NCBI GenBank assembly: GCA_937952155.1
Contig: CALFYH010000288.1
Coordinates: forward strand, 1-6,043
DNA length: 6,043 bases
From: an uncultured Saprospiraceae bacterium
GTDB lineage: Bacteria > Bacteroidota > Bacteroidia > Chitinophagales > Saprospiraceae
Direction of reading: 5' to 3'
The notes beneath the pieces were generated by a model. That model was given only the letters and a program-made list of their open reading frames with translations. It had not been told where the DNA came from and did no database searches. Position numbers and translations under genes: made by a program. Each line of letters begins with the position of its first letter. Within the stretch, counting starts at the first letter, position 1. Of this stretch, positions 1 to 5,757 are shown one piece after another.

Positions 1-23
1 TCAGACGTGTGCTCTTCCGATCT
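1..23 (+). other. Illumina sequencing adapter remnant
   Basis: These bases match, from memory, the last 23 bases of the Illumina TruSeq read-2 (index) adapter, ending in the hallmark GTGCTCTTCCGATCT. This is untrimmed library sequence, not biology. It marks the contig end and shows that the adjoining insert comes from a single library fragment. Confidence 0.97.
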
Positions 24-175
24 AGAAGGAAGAGTGATAGGTGTTAATGCTTCAGTTCCTGATGTAAATGGAGGCACTAATATTGGAATAGGTTTTGCAA
101 TACCATCTAATACTGTTTAGGATATAATGGTGCAGCTGAAAAAAAAGGGTAAAATTAGCCGTGGGAAGCTAGATA
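24..175 (+). pseudogene. Foreign fragment of an HtrA/DegP-type serine protease, chimeric join
   Basis: Reading from base 25 on the plus strand gives a peptide starting EGRVIGVNASVPDV, then GGTNIGIGFAIPSN, then DIMVQLKKKGKISRGKLDI. The GIGFAIPSN motif and the following charged segment are diagnostic of the HtrA/DegP/DegQ family. They lie just after the catalytic serine loop and lead into the first PDZ domain. HtrA proteases are periplasmic quality-control proteases and have no role in tail assembly. An in-frame TAG at 118-120 sits where the family usually has a charged residue such as Lys. One base change from AAG would explain it, through read error or a decayed gene. The fragment is A/T-rich, on the opposite strand to the phage genes, and directly abuts an adapter. 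A chimeric library fragment or misassembly is therefore the best explanation. The right boundary is uncertain, roughly 170 to 225. The source species cannot be named; a proteobacterial homologue seems likely. Confidence 0.8.
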
Positions 176-1640
176 TTACTGTATTGTTTCGAGTACTGAC
201 AAATGAGTTTATTTTTATACGCAATTTACCTTCAGCTTGTATCTCATTGCTCTGTATGATGAGCGCTGTATTGCGTATAGCATCTATCCATGCTTTATAG
301 GTGTCGATTCCTTGGTTTACAAATGTCTTTGATATCTTTATAGTGATAGGCGATGGTACTAAGGACCAGTTGAGCGTCGGTACAGTGCCACCTTGCGCTA
401 TGAAATATTTATTGTCTATCGTCAGGTTTAGTGTATTGTTGTATAGTGGATCATCAGCCACCAAATAATAATCACCTATAGATATCTCCACTACTAGTGT
501 GTGTACTATAGTCATCGTGGACTGATAAGTGATATCTGTCCAAGGTGTGCCTGTTATATTTAGGAATAATTGAGATATCAGTTTATTGCCCGTAGCGATG
601 ATCCAACCAAAATAGTGCGGCCCTGCATTGTCGCTACCTATGATCATCCCATTTATATAATTAAAGAATGATTTGCTCTGCTCTAGTACTACAGCTTTGA
701 AAGCTGGCAGCCTTCTTTGTGTTATATTGGGAGCGGCTAGTAGATTATTATCACTATCATAGTTGTGCTGCACCTTGGTAAGTGGTGAACCATCTATAAG
801 AAGTCCACCTGGTTGTATGAGATATTGTCGGGTAGTGATATTGCTTGGTAAGTTGTCCATATAGCCCAACTGCTCGAAATGATACATACCATCATAGACC
901 ACTCTGGCATTAAACCCTGTAAGTAGATCCGTCAATGCATCCCAACATGATTTGTATTTCCTATAAGTTGGTGATATTTGCTCATACCAGTAATTGCGCA
1001 CCTTTACCTGTTGCCATATATCGCCAGCGACGCTGTTGACTTCCGTCCAGTTGTTTGCAGTAGAGTACAATGGGTAGTTGATATTCGCATCATTGAGCAC
1101 ATTTTTAAAGAAATCTACTGTGTCTATCTTTTCTAGGATATTGCGAAAATGATCCGCAAATGTGGCTGTCTGGATCGCGGCTTCTGCTGTAAGGTCAGTG
1201 TATGTATCTGGTCGGTACTCTATATCTTGCAGATCGGTGATGCCGTCTATGGCCGTCACTACAAAATCACCATATCTATCGAGCAAATAATCACCTACAT
1301 CTGGCAATATCTTGCCCATGAAAGCAAAACTACTTGCGGCCTTTGTCACTGTGACATAAAATCTACCTTCGTAACTATTTGTCAGCGCATTATGAAAATC
1401 TTGTACGGCATTTTCTTGCGTAGTGGTGTATTCTGGTGATCCGTACAGTACTGTGAATGAAAGCGATGAAGGTACGATGCGCTTATATGGATCATCAGGA
1501 GCGCCTTCTTGTTTTATTTTGAAAAAATCATCGCTACACTTGAACTCTATCTCAGGATCAGATACTGCTTCTCTATCATAGATGATGATGGTAAAGACAT
1601 TATTGTTATTGGTCCTATGTATGGATTTTAGTATTCTCAT
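117..1640 (-). CDS. Putative tail-tip/baseplate hub-like protein, C-terminus lost in chimeric join
   Basis: This is the first gene after the tape measure, the position of distal-tail and hub proteins that close the tail tube and carry receptor-binding or injection components. The start ATG overlaps the tape measure stop as ATGA, which fixes the start and suggests coupled translation. Residues 55-70 (VPSSLSFTVLYGSPE) and 104-142 (a GKILPD segment, then TAIDGITDLQDIEY) follow a beta-rich pattern seen in Bacteroidota phage tail proteins of the hub class. Residues 215-257 are aromatic-rich and include a CWDALTDLLTGFNARV stretch typical of that group. Residues about 310-470 look like a further beta-rich domain with Trp345 and Trp367, possibly a binding module. 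No signal peptide, membrane helix or catalytic motif is visible. The last 20 to 35 residues are read antisense through the HtrA-like fragment, so the true protein is reliable only to about residue 470-488 and probably continues. The family assignment is from recalled patterns; the position is the stronger evidence. Confidence 0.7.
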   Translation of the reverse strand: MRILKSIHRTNNNNVFTIIIYDREAVSDPEIEFKCSDDFFKIKQEGAPDDPYKRIVPSSLSFTVLYGSPEYTTTQENAVQDFHNALTNSYEGRFYVTVTKAASSFAFMGKILPDVGDYLLDRYGDFVVTAIDGITDLQDIEYRPDTYTDLTAEAAIQTATFADHFRNILEKIDTVDFFKNVLNDANINYPLYSTANNWTEVNSVAGDIWQQVKVRNYWYEQISPTYRKYKSCWDALTDLLTGFNARVVYDGMYHFEQLGYMDNLPSNITTRQYLIQPGGLLIDGSPLTKVQHNYDSDNNLLAAPNITQRRLPAFKAVVLEQSKSFFNYINGMIIGSDNAGPHYFGWIIATGNKLISQLFLNITGTPWTDITYQSTMTIVHTLVVEISIGDYYLVADDPLYNNTLNLTIDNKYFIAQGGTVPTLNWSLVPSPITIKISKTFVNQGIDTYKAWIDAIRNTALIIQSNEIQAEGKLRIKINSFVSTRNNTVISSFPRLILPFFFSCTIIS

Positions 1641-4390
1641 GCTACGCCTCGGAGTCTCTTATCTAGGTGAATACTATAGTCTGTCATGATCTTGAGATCA
1701 CCATTTCTGATGATCACGCTATTATCATTTTGCTGTGGCATCCTAGCACCTTGTGTATAGTGACCTGTGACACGTGCCGGTACTACGCTTTCTCCTTTGT
1801 GTAGCTTAGCGAGTCCATCAGACTTGACATAGTTGGTACCGATGGCAAGCGATGGCAGTGGTGCGGATGCTATGGCGGCAATGTTTAGGGCACCGATAGC
1901 TTTTATAAACGGCACCAAAGGCAATCCTGCTGGTCCTAATGCTATCGCTTTTGCCACACCTTCGAACATACTCACCGTGGCATTGAATATACCAAGTATT
2001 TTGTTTTGTATGGCGGTTTTTCGAGCTATGGCGGCACGTTCTTTGGCAGTTTTTTCTTCTATTGCTTTGAGCTTTTTGGCTTTATCTTCCTCTATTGCTT
2101 TGAGTCTCTTAGATTTATCATCTTCACCTAGCAATGACTTTTCGATTGTATCTCTTTCTAATGCAGATGTAAGCTCAATAGATTCTATTTGTTTATTGGT
2201 TTTCTCATCTAGCGCTGCGCTTTGATTATTGTAAAATTGCGTAAATAATTGATCTAAAGGACCAATTATACCACTCGCAGCTTCGAATGATTTGAGCAAA
2301 CCACTCACACTATTTGACATTGTACCGATACCAGGATTAGCACCTATCTTAGAGAGCGCTGCATTAATTTTGCTCATCACATCAGCAGTGACATTACCAT
2401 CTTCGACTATTTGTGATAACGCACTATTGATCGCTCCCAACTTCTCACCACGCACATCTATGTCAAGTCCTACTGATGCCTTCAGGTCTATGGTAGCGAG
2501 TTTCTTTTTGAGATCATCGAATATATCAGCATTCTCGAAATCAAACAATCCACCTTTTATCACCTTGAATGTAGGCGGCTGTAGGGCTTTGAGTTTTGAT
2601 TGCAGGTCTTTGATCAATGGATCTGTGATGTCTCCTGTCTGCGCAAATGCCGTCTTGATAGCAGACGATAGTACACTTATCTTTGCATCCACTCCATCTG
2701 TATCTATACCTAGCTCTATGAATGCATCTATCTCAGCAAGTTTGGTCTGTACGTCGGTGCGTATATCATCGATTGGAAAATCCAGACTGCCTTTGATCAC
2801 AAATGTAGGCGGCACACCAGATAGCCTTTGTATCATGGCTTCCGATGCTGCCAGTATGCCTTCTTTCTCTTTCAGCTTGCTGATCTCACTATTGATGTTT
2901 TTGAGTAGTGAGTTGCTCGGATTGGATTGGTAGGCGATGGATAGTTGTTTGATGCGCTCTTGAGCAGCAGATATTTGCTGCTCAAGGGTAGGCAATTGTT
3001 TTATGGTCGCACCTGTGGCAGTGTTGTTTTTAGTAGTTGATTTGGTATTATTGTCTATTATACCTGTGTACTTGCCAGTGAGATCATTTACTCTCGCTTG
3101 TGAAAATGCAATGTCGGCTTGCAATTGCTTAAATTCTGCACTCTCTACGTTAGTATTGCTCAACTGCTCTTTTAATGAGTCGAGTACTTGTGTTGCTCCT
3201 TTTAGTTCATCTTGGAATGATTTTCCATATCCTGTGCCCCTTATAGAACGCTGTCCTGTGGTAGCACCTAGTTTATTTAATTTATCCTGTTTTACAGATG
3301 CAGCAAGACTTTTACGACCTTTTTCTTGTAAACCTTCGAATCCCTTATCATTGATAGTCTGCAGATCATCTATAAGATCAGTCATGGTGCTAAGTGCCGA
3401 TTTTGCAAACCTACTGAAAACACCATCACCTTTATCAACAGACAATATAAATCCTTCCCATGCAGATGTCAAGAGCTCCAATTTACCCTTTGCAGTGTCT
3501 AGCCTTTGGTCTGTCATTGTTTTGAGTGCACCATCTACATTGGTGATGGATGCCTGTAGTCTATTCAGTTGAGTGCTATTTTCTGCAATGATTACAGCCG
3601 CTCCTGCTGATGTTTTACCAAATATATCTGTAGCTGTTTTTAGCTTATCCTGACTATTGGACACACGTGCCAATGATTGTTCGAATGTGAGACCACTTTT
3701 GGCACTATCCAGCATTATATCTCTGAGTGATGTACCTGCTGTCTCCGCTCTCACGCCGCGGTCTGCTAGAAGTCCTAGTATGGCAGTGGTTTTTTCTAGA
3801 GATATACCCATCTGATTGGCGGCTGTACCCACATAAGGTAAAGCAGTCTGTAATTTGGAGAAATCTAATGCAGACTTTGTAGTGGCAATAGCCAATGTAT
3901 TCATTACGGCATCTGCCTTAGATGCATCTAGCCCAAATGATCGCAATGCGGCACCACCTAGCGCGGCTGCACTTGCTGCATCAGTACCTACAGCCACCGA
4001 GAAATCTCCAATGGCCTTGGTAGAGTTTAGTATTTCGGTTTCGTTAAATCCTAGCTTGGCAAGTTCGGTCTGCAGCTGTACCACTTGTGTAGCAGTAAAT
4101 GAAGACTCAGCACCGATTTTTATAGCGGATGCCGTGAGCTTTTGCATCTCGCTTGTAGATTTTCCAGCAATAGAACCAAGATCTGCTACAGCTTGCTCAA
4201 AGTTGGTGATAGTACTCACAGCATTGGCACCCAAAGCTGATAATGAAAGTGCTGCAGTGAGTGGACCAGCAAATGACAATACAGATGACTTAAAGCCATT
4301 CATGATTTTTTGAGTCTGAGCAAAATCTCGACGCAATCCATCATTCCTTGCTCCTACTTCTATAAATACACTTCCTAAGCTAAATGCCAT
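1637..4390 (-). CDS. Phage tail tape measure protein, TP901 family
   Basis: This 917-aa protein sets tail length, fills the tail tube during assembly and leaves during DNA ejection. Residues about 60-320 form the TP901-type core, with FEQAVADLGSIAGKS near 64-78, a SSFTATQVVQLQTELAKLGF segment at 96-115, and the hallmark LLADRGVRAETAGTSLRDIM at 207-226. Residues 395-520 are helical and coiled-coil-like, split by an Asn/Thr-rich linker at 446-460. Residues 526-682 hold two diverged copies of a module of about 78 residues. Residues 723-795 are highly charged, with two 11-residue repeats around KRLKAIEE and KKLKAIEE. Residues 797-845 are hydrophobic and Ala/Gly/Pro-rich, as expected for the segment that inserts in or crosses the host envelope. 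The C-terminus has an AKLHKGESVVPA motif common at the ends of these proteins. At about 0.15 nm per residue, an empirical siphophage rule, the tail would be roughly 135-140 nm. The start overlaps the GT chaperone end by 16 bases, and the stop overlaps the next gene by 4. No clear Shine-Dalgarno is seen; the leader is A/T-rich. Confidence 0.95.
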   Translation of the reverse strand: MAFSLGSVFIEVGARNDGLRRDFAQTQKIMNGFKSSVLSFAGPLTAALSLSALGANAVSTITNFEQAVADLGSIAGKSTSEMQKLTASAIKIGAESSFTATQVVQLQTELAKLGFNETEILNSTKAIGDFSVAVGTDAASAAALGGAALRSFGLDASKADAVMNTLAIATTKSALDFSKLQTALPYVGTAANQMGISLEKTTAILGLLADRGVRAETAGTSLRDIMLDSAKSGLTFEQSLARVSNSQDKLKTATDIFGKTSAGAAVIIAENSTQLNRLQASITNVDGALKTMTDQRLDTAKGKLELLTSAWEGFILSVDKGDGVFSRFAKSALSTMTDLIDDLQTINDKGFEGLQEKGRKSLAASVKQDKLNKLGATTGQRSIRGTGYGKSFQDELKGATQVLDSLKEQLSNTNVESAEFKQLQADIAFSQARVNDLTGKYTGIIDNNTKSTTKNNTATGATIKQLPTLEQQISAAQERIKQLSIAYQSNPSNSLLKNINSEISKLKEKEGILAASEAMIQRLSGVPPTFVIKGSLDFPIDDIRTDVQTKLAEIDAFIELGIDTDGVDAKISVLSSAIKTAFAQTGDITDPLIKDLQSKLKALQPPTFKVIKGGLFDFENADIFDDLKKKLATIDLKASVGLDIDVRGEKLGAINSALSQIVEDGNVTADVMSKINAALSKIGANPGIGTMSNSVSGLLKSFEAASGIIGPLDQLFTQFYNNQSAALDEKTNKQIESIELTSALERDTIEKSLLGEDDKSKRLKAIEEDKAKKLKAIEEKTAKERAAIARKTAIQNKILGIFNATVSMFEGVAKAIALGPAGLPLVPFIKAIGALNIAAIASAPLPSLAIGTNYVKSDGLAKLHKGESVVPARVTGHYTQGARMPQQNDNSVIIRNGDLKIMTDYSIHLDKRLRGVA
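2058..2104 (-). repeat. Short direct repeat encoding charged 11-residue helical repeats
   Basis: The 14-base word tctattgctttgag on the plus strand occurs at 2058-2071 and again at 2091-2104, 33 bases apart and in the same reading frame. It encodes the shared LKAIEE core of two successive 11-residue units at tape measure residues about 761-782. The 11-residue spacing, with Leu and Ile at fixed positions, fits a hendecad-type coiled coil just before the hydrophobic C-terminal segment. Confidence 0.75.
2345..2812 (-). repeat. Tandem internal duplication within the tape measure gene
   Basis: Two diverged in-frame copies encode residues about 527-603 and 605-682, offset by 78 residues. Each begins PPTF followed by VIKG (PPTFVIKGSLDF and PPTFKVIKGGLFDF). 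Aligned landmarks then follow: an IDDIRTDVQTKLAEID versus IFDDLKKKLATID helix, a GIDTDG versus GLDIDV acidic stretch, AIKTAFAQTGDIT versus ALSQIVEDGNVT, and a closing helix, SKLKAL versus AALSKI. At DNA level the two starts share 12 identical bases, aatgtaggcggc on the plus strand, at 2568-2579 and 2802-2813. The divergence shows an old duplication, not an assembly error. Such duplications lengthen tape measures in module-sized steps. Confidence 0.85.
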
Positions 4391-5036
4391 TTTAAATTTC
4401 TATTTAAGTATCTTTGATATGCTGCATCCATTTTATCAGATTGCTCCTTGGTAAGCGCTTTTGGTTTGTCATTGATACTTTCTACTTGCTCATCAGCAAA
4501 TTTCAAAATATCGGTCGGCTGTATAGGTCTAGATTTGCCATTTTGCATCATCTGCATCAATACAGCTGTCTGGTATCGCATCACAGACCATTGCTCTCGG
4601 CTCAAGGATTCAGCTCTACGGCTAGCGGATCGGACATAAGCGATGATATCAGGTATGCGAGCTTCGAGATATTCTGATGGCTTTAGTCCGTAGTAATATG
4701 CTTGGTCACGTAGCTCATAATAAGTGAGCGCATCACCTGCACCATCACTACTTACTCTGTCGTCTCCGCTCCTTTGTTTGGGTCTATGATCTCATTTACT
4801 ACAGCTTGGACAATATTGCCGTACAAATCGGGATTGGTGTCTATCTCTTTTGATACTTGATCTATAGTAATCTTACCATCACAAGCTGCTACAAAAAGAC
4901 CTATATACTGCAAAGGAGTCATTTGCCTAGGCATCCAGCTGAATAATTCTAAAGCTGGTATTCCTTGCGATGATGCATAGTTTAGCGCTACCATCGTCGT
5001 TATTTTTGGTTGTACTTCTACATTACCGATTTTCAT
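4375..5036 (-). CDS. Tail assembly chaperone GT fusion, made by -1 ribosomal frameshift
   Basis: This is the predicted frameshift product. Residues 1-87 are read in the G frame to the AAC codon at 4778-4776. The ribosome then slips back one base on CCCAAAC and reads a further 133 codons to TAG at 4377-4375, giving 220 aa. The extension (T domain) contains GDALTYYELRDQAYYYG, then LKPSEYLEARIPDIIAYV, then a SLSREQWSVMRYQTAVLMQM helix. It ends inside the tape measure start with a 16-base overlap. In lambda-type systems the G part oligomerises along the tape measure and T recruits tube subunits; GT is a minor product needed at a set ratio to G. The -1 frame is open from 4791 down to 4375. After the slip it has no ATG, GTG or TTG until a TTG at 4605-4603, so T cannot easily be a separate gene. 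That TTG lies in mid-helix and lacks a ribosome site. Frame and heptamer are seen directly; function is inferred from position and family logic. Confidence 0.88.
4752..5036 (-). CDS. Tail assembly chaperone G (unshifted product)
   Basis: A 94-aa protein between the tail tube gene and the tape measure, exactly where G-type tail assembly chaperones sit. It begins MKIGNVEVQPKITT and is mainly helical after residue 15, with a hydrophobic MTPLQYIGLFVAACDGKIT segment around 39-57 and an acidic tail ending NKGAETTE. It is normally terminated at TAA 4754-4752, but a fraction of ribosomes should shift frame seven codons before the end. There is no sequence motif I can tie to one named family, so the call rests on size, position and the frameshift. 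The start ATG at 5036 follows an A/T-rich leader without Shine-Dalgarno. Just upstream lies a terminator-like hairpin, which would set its expression below that of the tube gene. Confidence 0.85.
   Translation of the reverse strand: MKIGNVEVQPKITTMVALNYASSQGIPALELFSWMPRQMTPLQYIGLFVAACDGKITIDQVSKEIDTNPDLYGNIVQAVVNEIIDPNKGAETTE
4776..4782 (-). promoter_or_regulatory. -1 frameshift slippery heptamer CCCAAAC
   Basis: In the G frame the codons are GAC CCA AAC AAA, so the heptamer is C CCA AAC. This matches the X XXY YYZ rule: both tRNAs re-pair on CCC and AAA after moving back one base. The G stop lies 22 bases further on. The next bases, AAAGGAG at 4775-4769, look like a Shine-Dalgarno but no start codon lies at usable spacing. 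I see no strong stem at the usual 5-9 base spacing. A small hairpin with 5-bp arms GCTCA and TGAGC (4729-4725 with 4717-4713) is probably too far to act as stimulator. Confidence 0.82.
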
Positions 5037-5072
5037 ACACTACAATATTTTGATTTAAAAAATTAATAAAGA

Positions 5073-5100
5073 GTGGAGACATACTGCTGTACATCTCCAC
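5073..5100 (-). terminator. Hairpin terminator or attenuator after the tail tube gene
   Basis: On the minus strand the arms GTGGAGATGTAC and GTATGTCTCCAC pair over 12 bp, including two adjacent G-U wobbles, around a 4-base AGCA loop. A T-rich stretch with a run of six T follows within about 20 bases, and GAAAAC precedes the stem. It lies 10 bases after the tube gene stop and 36 bases before the chaperone start. Partial intrinsic termination or 3' end protection here would give much more tube protein than chaperone and tape measure. The T tract is interrupted, so termination is probably incomplete, which the downstream tail genes need. Confidence 0.75.
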
Positions 5101-5110
5101 ATGTGTTTTC

Positions 5111-5521
5111 TTATGCTGTGAGTGCACTAGTGAGTGCTCCGGTACCTTCAAATTGGAATTCACCTGTCACGTTTTCCTTATTGGTGGCCGTGATAGATAC
5201 AGATGATAGATAGGCTTGTCCTGCAAGCTCCCAGTCACCTGTCACATCATTGCCCATTACTAGGTCGAATACAGTACCTGCGATGAGTTTATCTACTGCA
5301 AATTTTCCATTTTGGCCAGTGGTCCTGACCAATACAGATGTGGAAGCTGTAAACGCCTTTTGACCTGGCTCTACGGCTCTCCATCCACCTACGATGTCCT
5401 TGCTAGATGTCTCACGCATCTCTGCTGTGATATTGAGTGTACACTCGGTGCTATCTGCGAAGGCTGTTCCATTATGAAAAAGCCTGAAATATGTACCATT
5501 GTAAATTCCTGTCGTTGCCAT
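5111..5521 (-). CDS. Major tail tube protein, TP901-1 type
   Basis: A 136-aa structural protein that stacks as rings to form the tail tube, the most abundant tail component. It starts MATTGIYNGTYFRLFHNGTA, with a beta strand, then STECTLNITAEMRETSSKD (25-43). IVGGWRAVEPGQKAFTASTS (44-63) follows. The combination of an ETSSKD-like loop, a conserved GW and a G-Q-K segment is typical of the TP901-1 major tail protein family (Pfam Phage_tail_2 type). Beta strands near 86-112 and an FEGTGALT end complete the fold. Length fits the family's usual 130-150 residues, with no extra Ig-like domain. A 31-base A/T-rich gap separates it from the upstream small gene, and the start is fixed by the first ATG and the family pattern. 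A hairpin directly downstream supports separate high-level expression. Confidence 0.9.
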   Translation of the reverse strand: MATTGIYNGTYFRLFHNGTAFADSTECTLNITAEMRETSSKDIVGGWRAVEPGQKAFTASTSVLVRTTGQNGKFAVDKLIAGTVFDLVMGNDVTGDWELAGQAYLSSVSITATNKENVTGEFQFEGTGALTSALTA

Positions 5522-5552
5522 TTTATTTTATTGGATGTGTTTAATGAAAAAA

Positions 5553-5750
5553 TTATTTTACTGTTGTGTCCTTTTGGGTCGGGACCACCGTTTTGTCTGG
5601 CTTATCTGATTTGTCGGTTTTTTTTCTGATCTCTTTTGGATCATCAGTGATGATGCCTTGAGCTTTGAGTTCAGCAGCTTTGGAGCGCATCATATCTGTG
5701 GTTTCGCCTACATTGAATACTGTATATGGTTTGAGAAATTTTACTAGCAT
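5553..5750 (-). CDS. Small phage protein of the VKFLKPY type, role unknown
   Basis: A 65-aa protein between the putative tail terminator and the tube gene. Residues 1-37 (MLVKFLKPYTVFNVGETTDM and a following helix RSKAAELKAQGII) resemble a common class of tiny phage proteins in head-tail or tail modules, built as a short beta hairpin plus a helix carrying a K-A-E-L pattern. The remaining 28 residues are Lys/Asp/Thr-rich and probably disordered, with a repeated DK dipeptide. The coding strand holds a run of eight A (plus-strand T run at 5618-5625), a possible slippage spot, but neither shifted frame gives a convincing product. Start ATG lies 7 bases after the upstream stop, implying co-translation. 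No function can be assigned. Confidence 0.75.
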   Translation of the reverse strand: MLVKFLKPYTVFNVGETTDMMRSKAAELKAQGIITDDPKEIRKKTDKSDKPDKTVVPTQKDTTVK

Positions 5751-5757
5751 ATTGCTT

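Noticed and set aside
24..175. HtrA-like protease as a phage-carried accessory gene
   Set aside because: It is a fragment without its catalytic region, has an in-frame stop, abuts an adapter and merges directly into an opposite-strand tail gene, so an artefact is far more likely.
1149..1439. Plus-strand open frame of 96 codons rich in Cys and Ile
   Set aside because: It is antisense to the hub-like gene. The Cys content comes from the complement of Ala/Thr codons, and no zinc-binding or signal pattern stands up.
1833..2225. Plus-strand open frame of 130 codons
   Set aside because: It lies wholly antisense to the tape measure gene. Its Ser/Ala/Leu-rich translation mirrors the coiled-coil coding on the other strand, and it has no family resemblance.
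2292..4313. Three further plus-strand open frames (2292-2933, 3003-3572, 3855-4313)
   Set aside because: All are inside the tape measure gene on the opposite strand. They have biased Ser/Ala/Leu/Val composition, no ribosome sites and no recognisable domains, while the sense frame is a clear TP901 protein.
4375..4605. Independent 76-aa gene starting at TTG 4605
   Set aside because: The same frame stays open and protein-like for more than 170 bases upstream. The TTG lies in the middle of a helix without a ribosome site, and a slippery heptamer explains its expression.
4414..4677. Plus-strand open frames of 87 and 63 codons
   Set aside because: They lie antisense to the T domain, overlap each other in different frames and show no protein-family features.
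5618..5625. Run of eight A on the coding strand of the 65-aa gene as a programmed slippage site
   Set aside because: A -1 shift ends after about five codons and a +1 shift gives only a short basic tail. With no fusion partner downstream, a Lys-Lys codon run is the simpler reading.
5312..5629. Plus-strand Cys-rich open frame of 105 codons
   Set aside because: It is antisense to the tube gene and the small upstream gene. The Cys residues are spaced irregularly and both sense genes are well supported.
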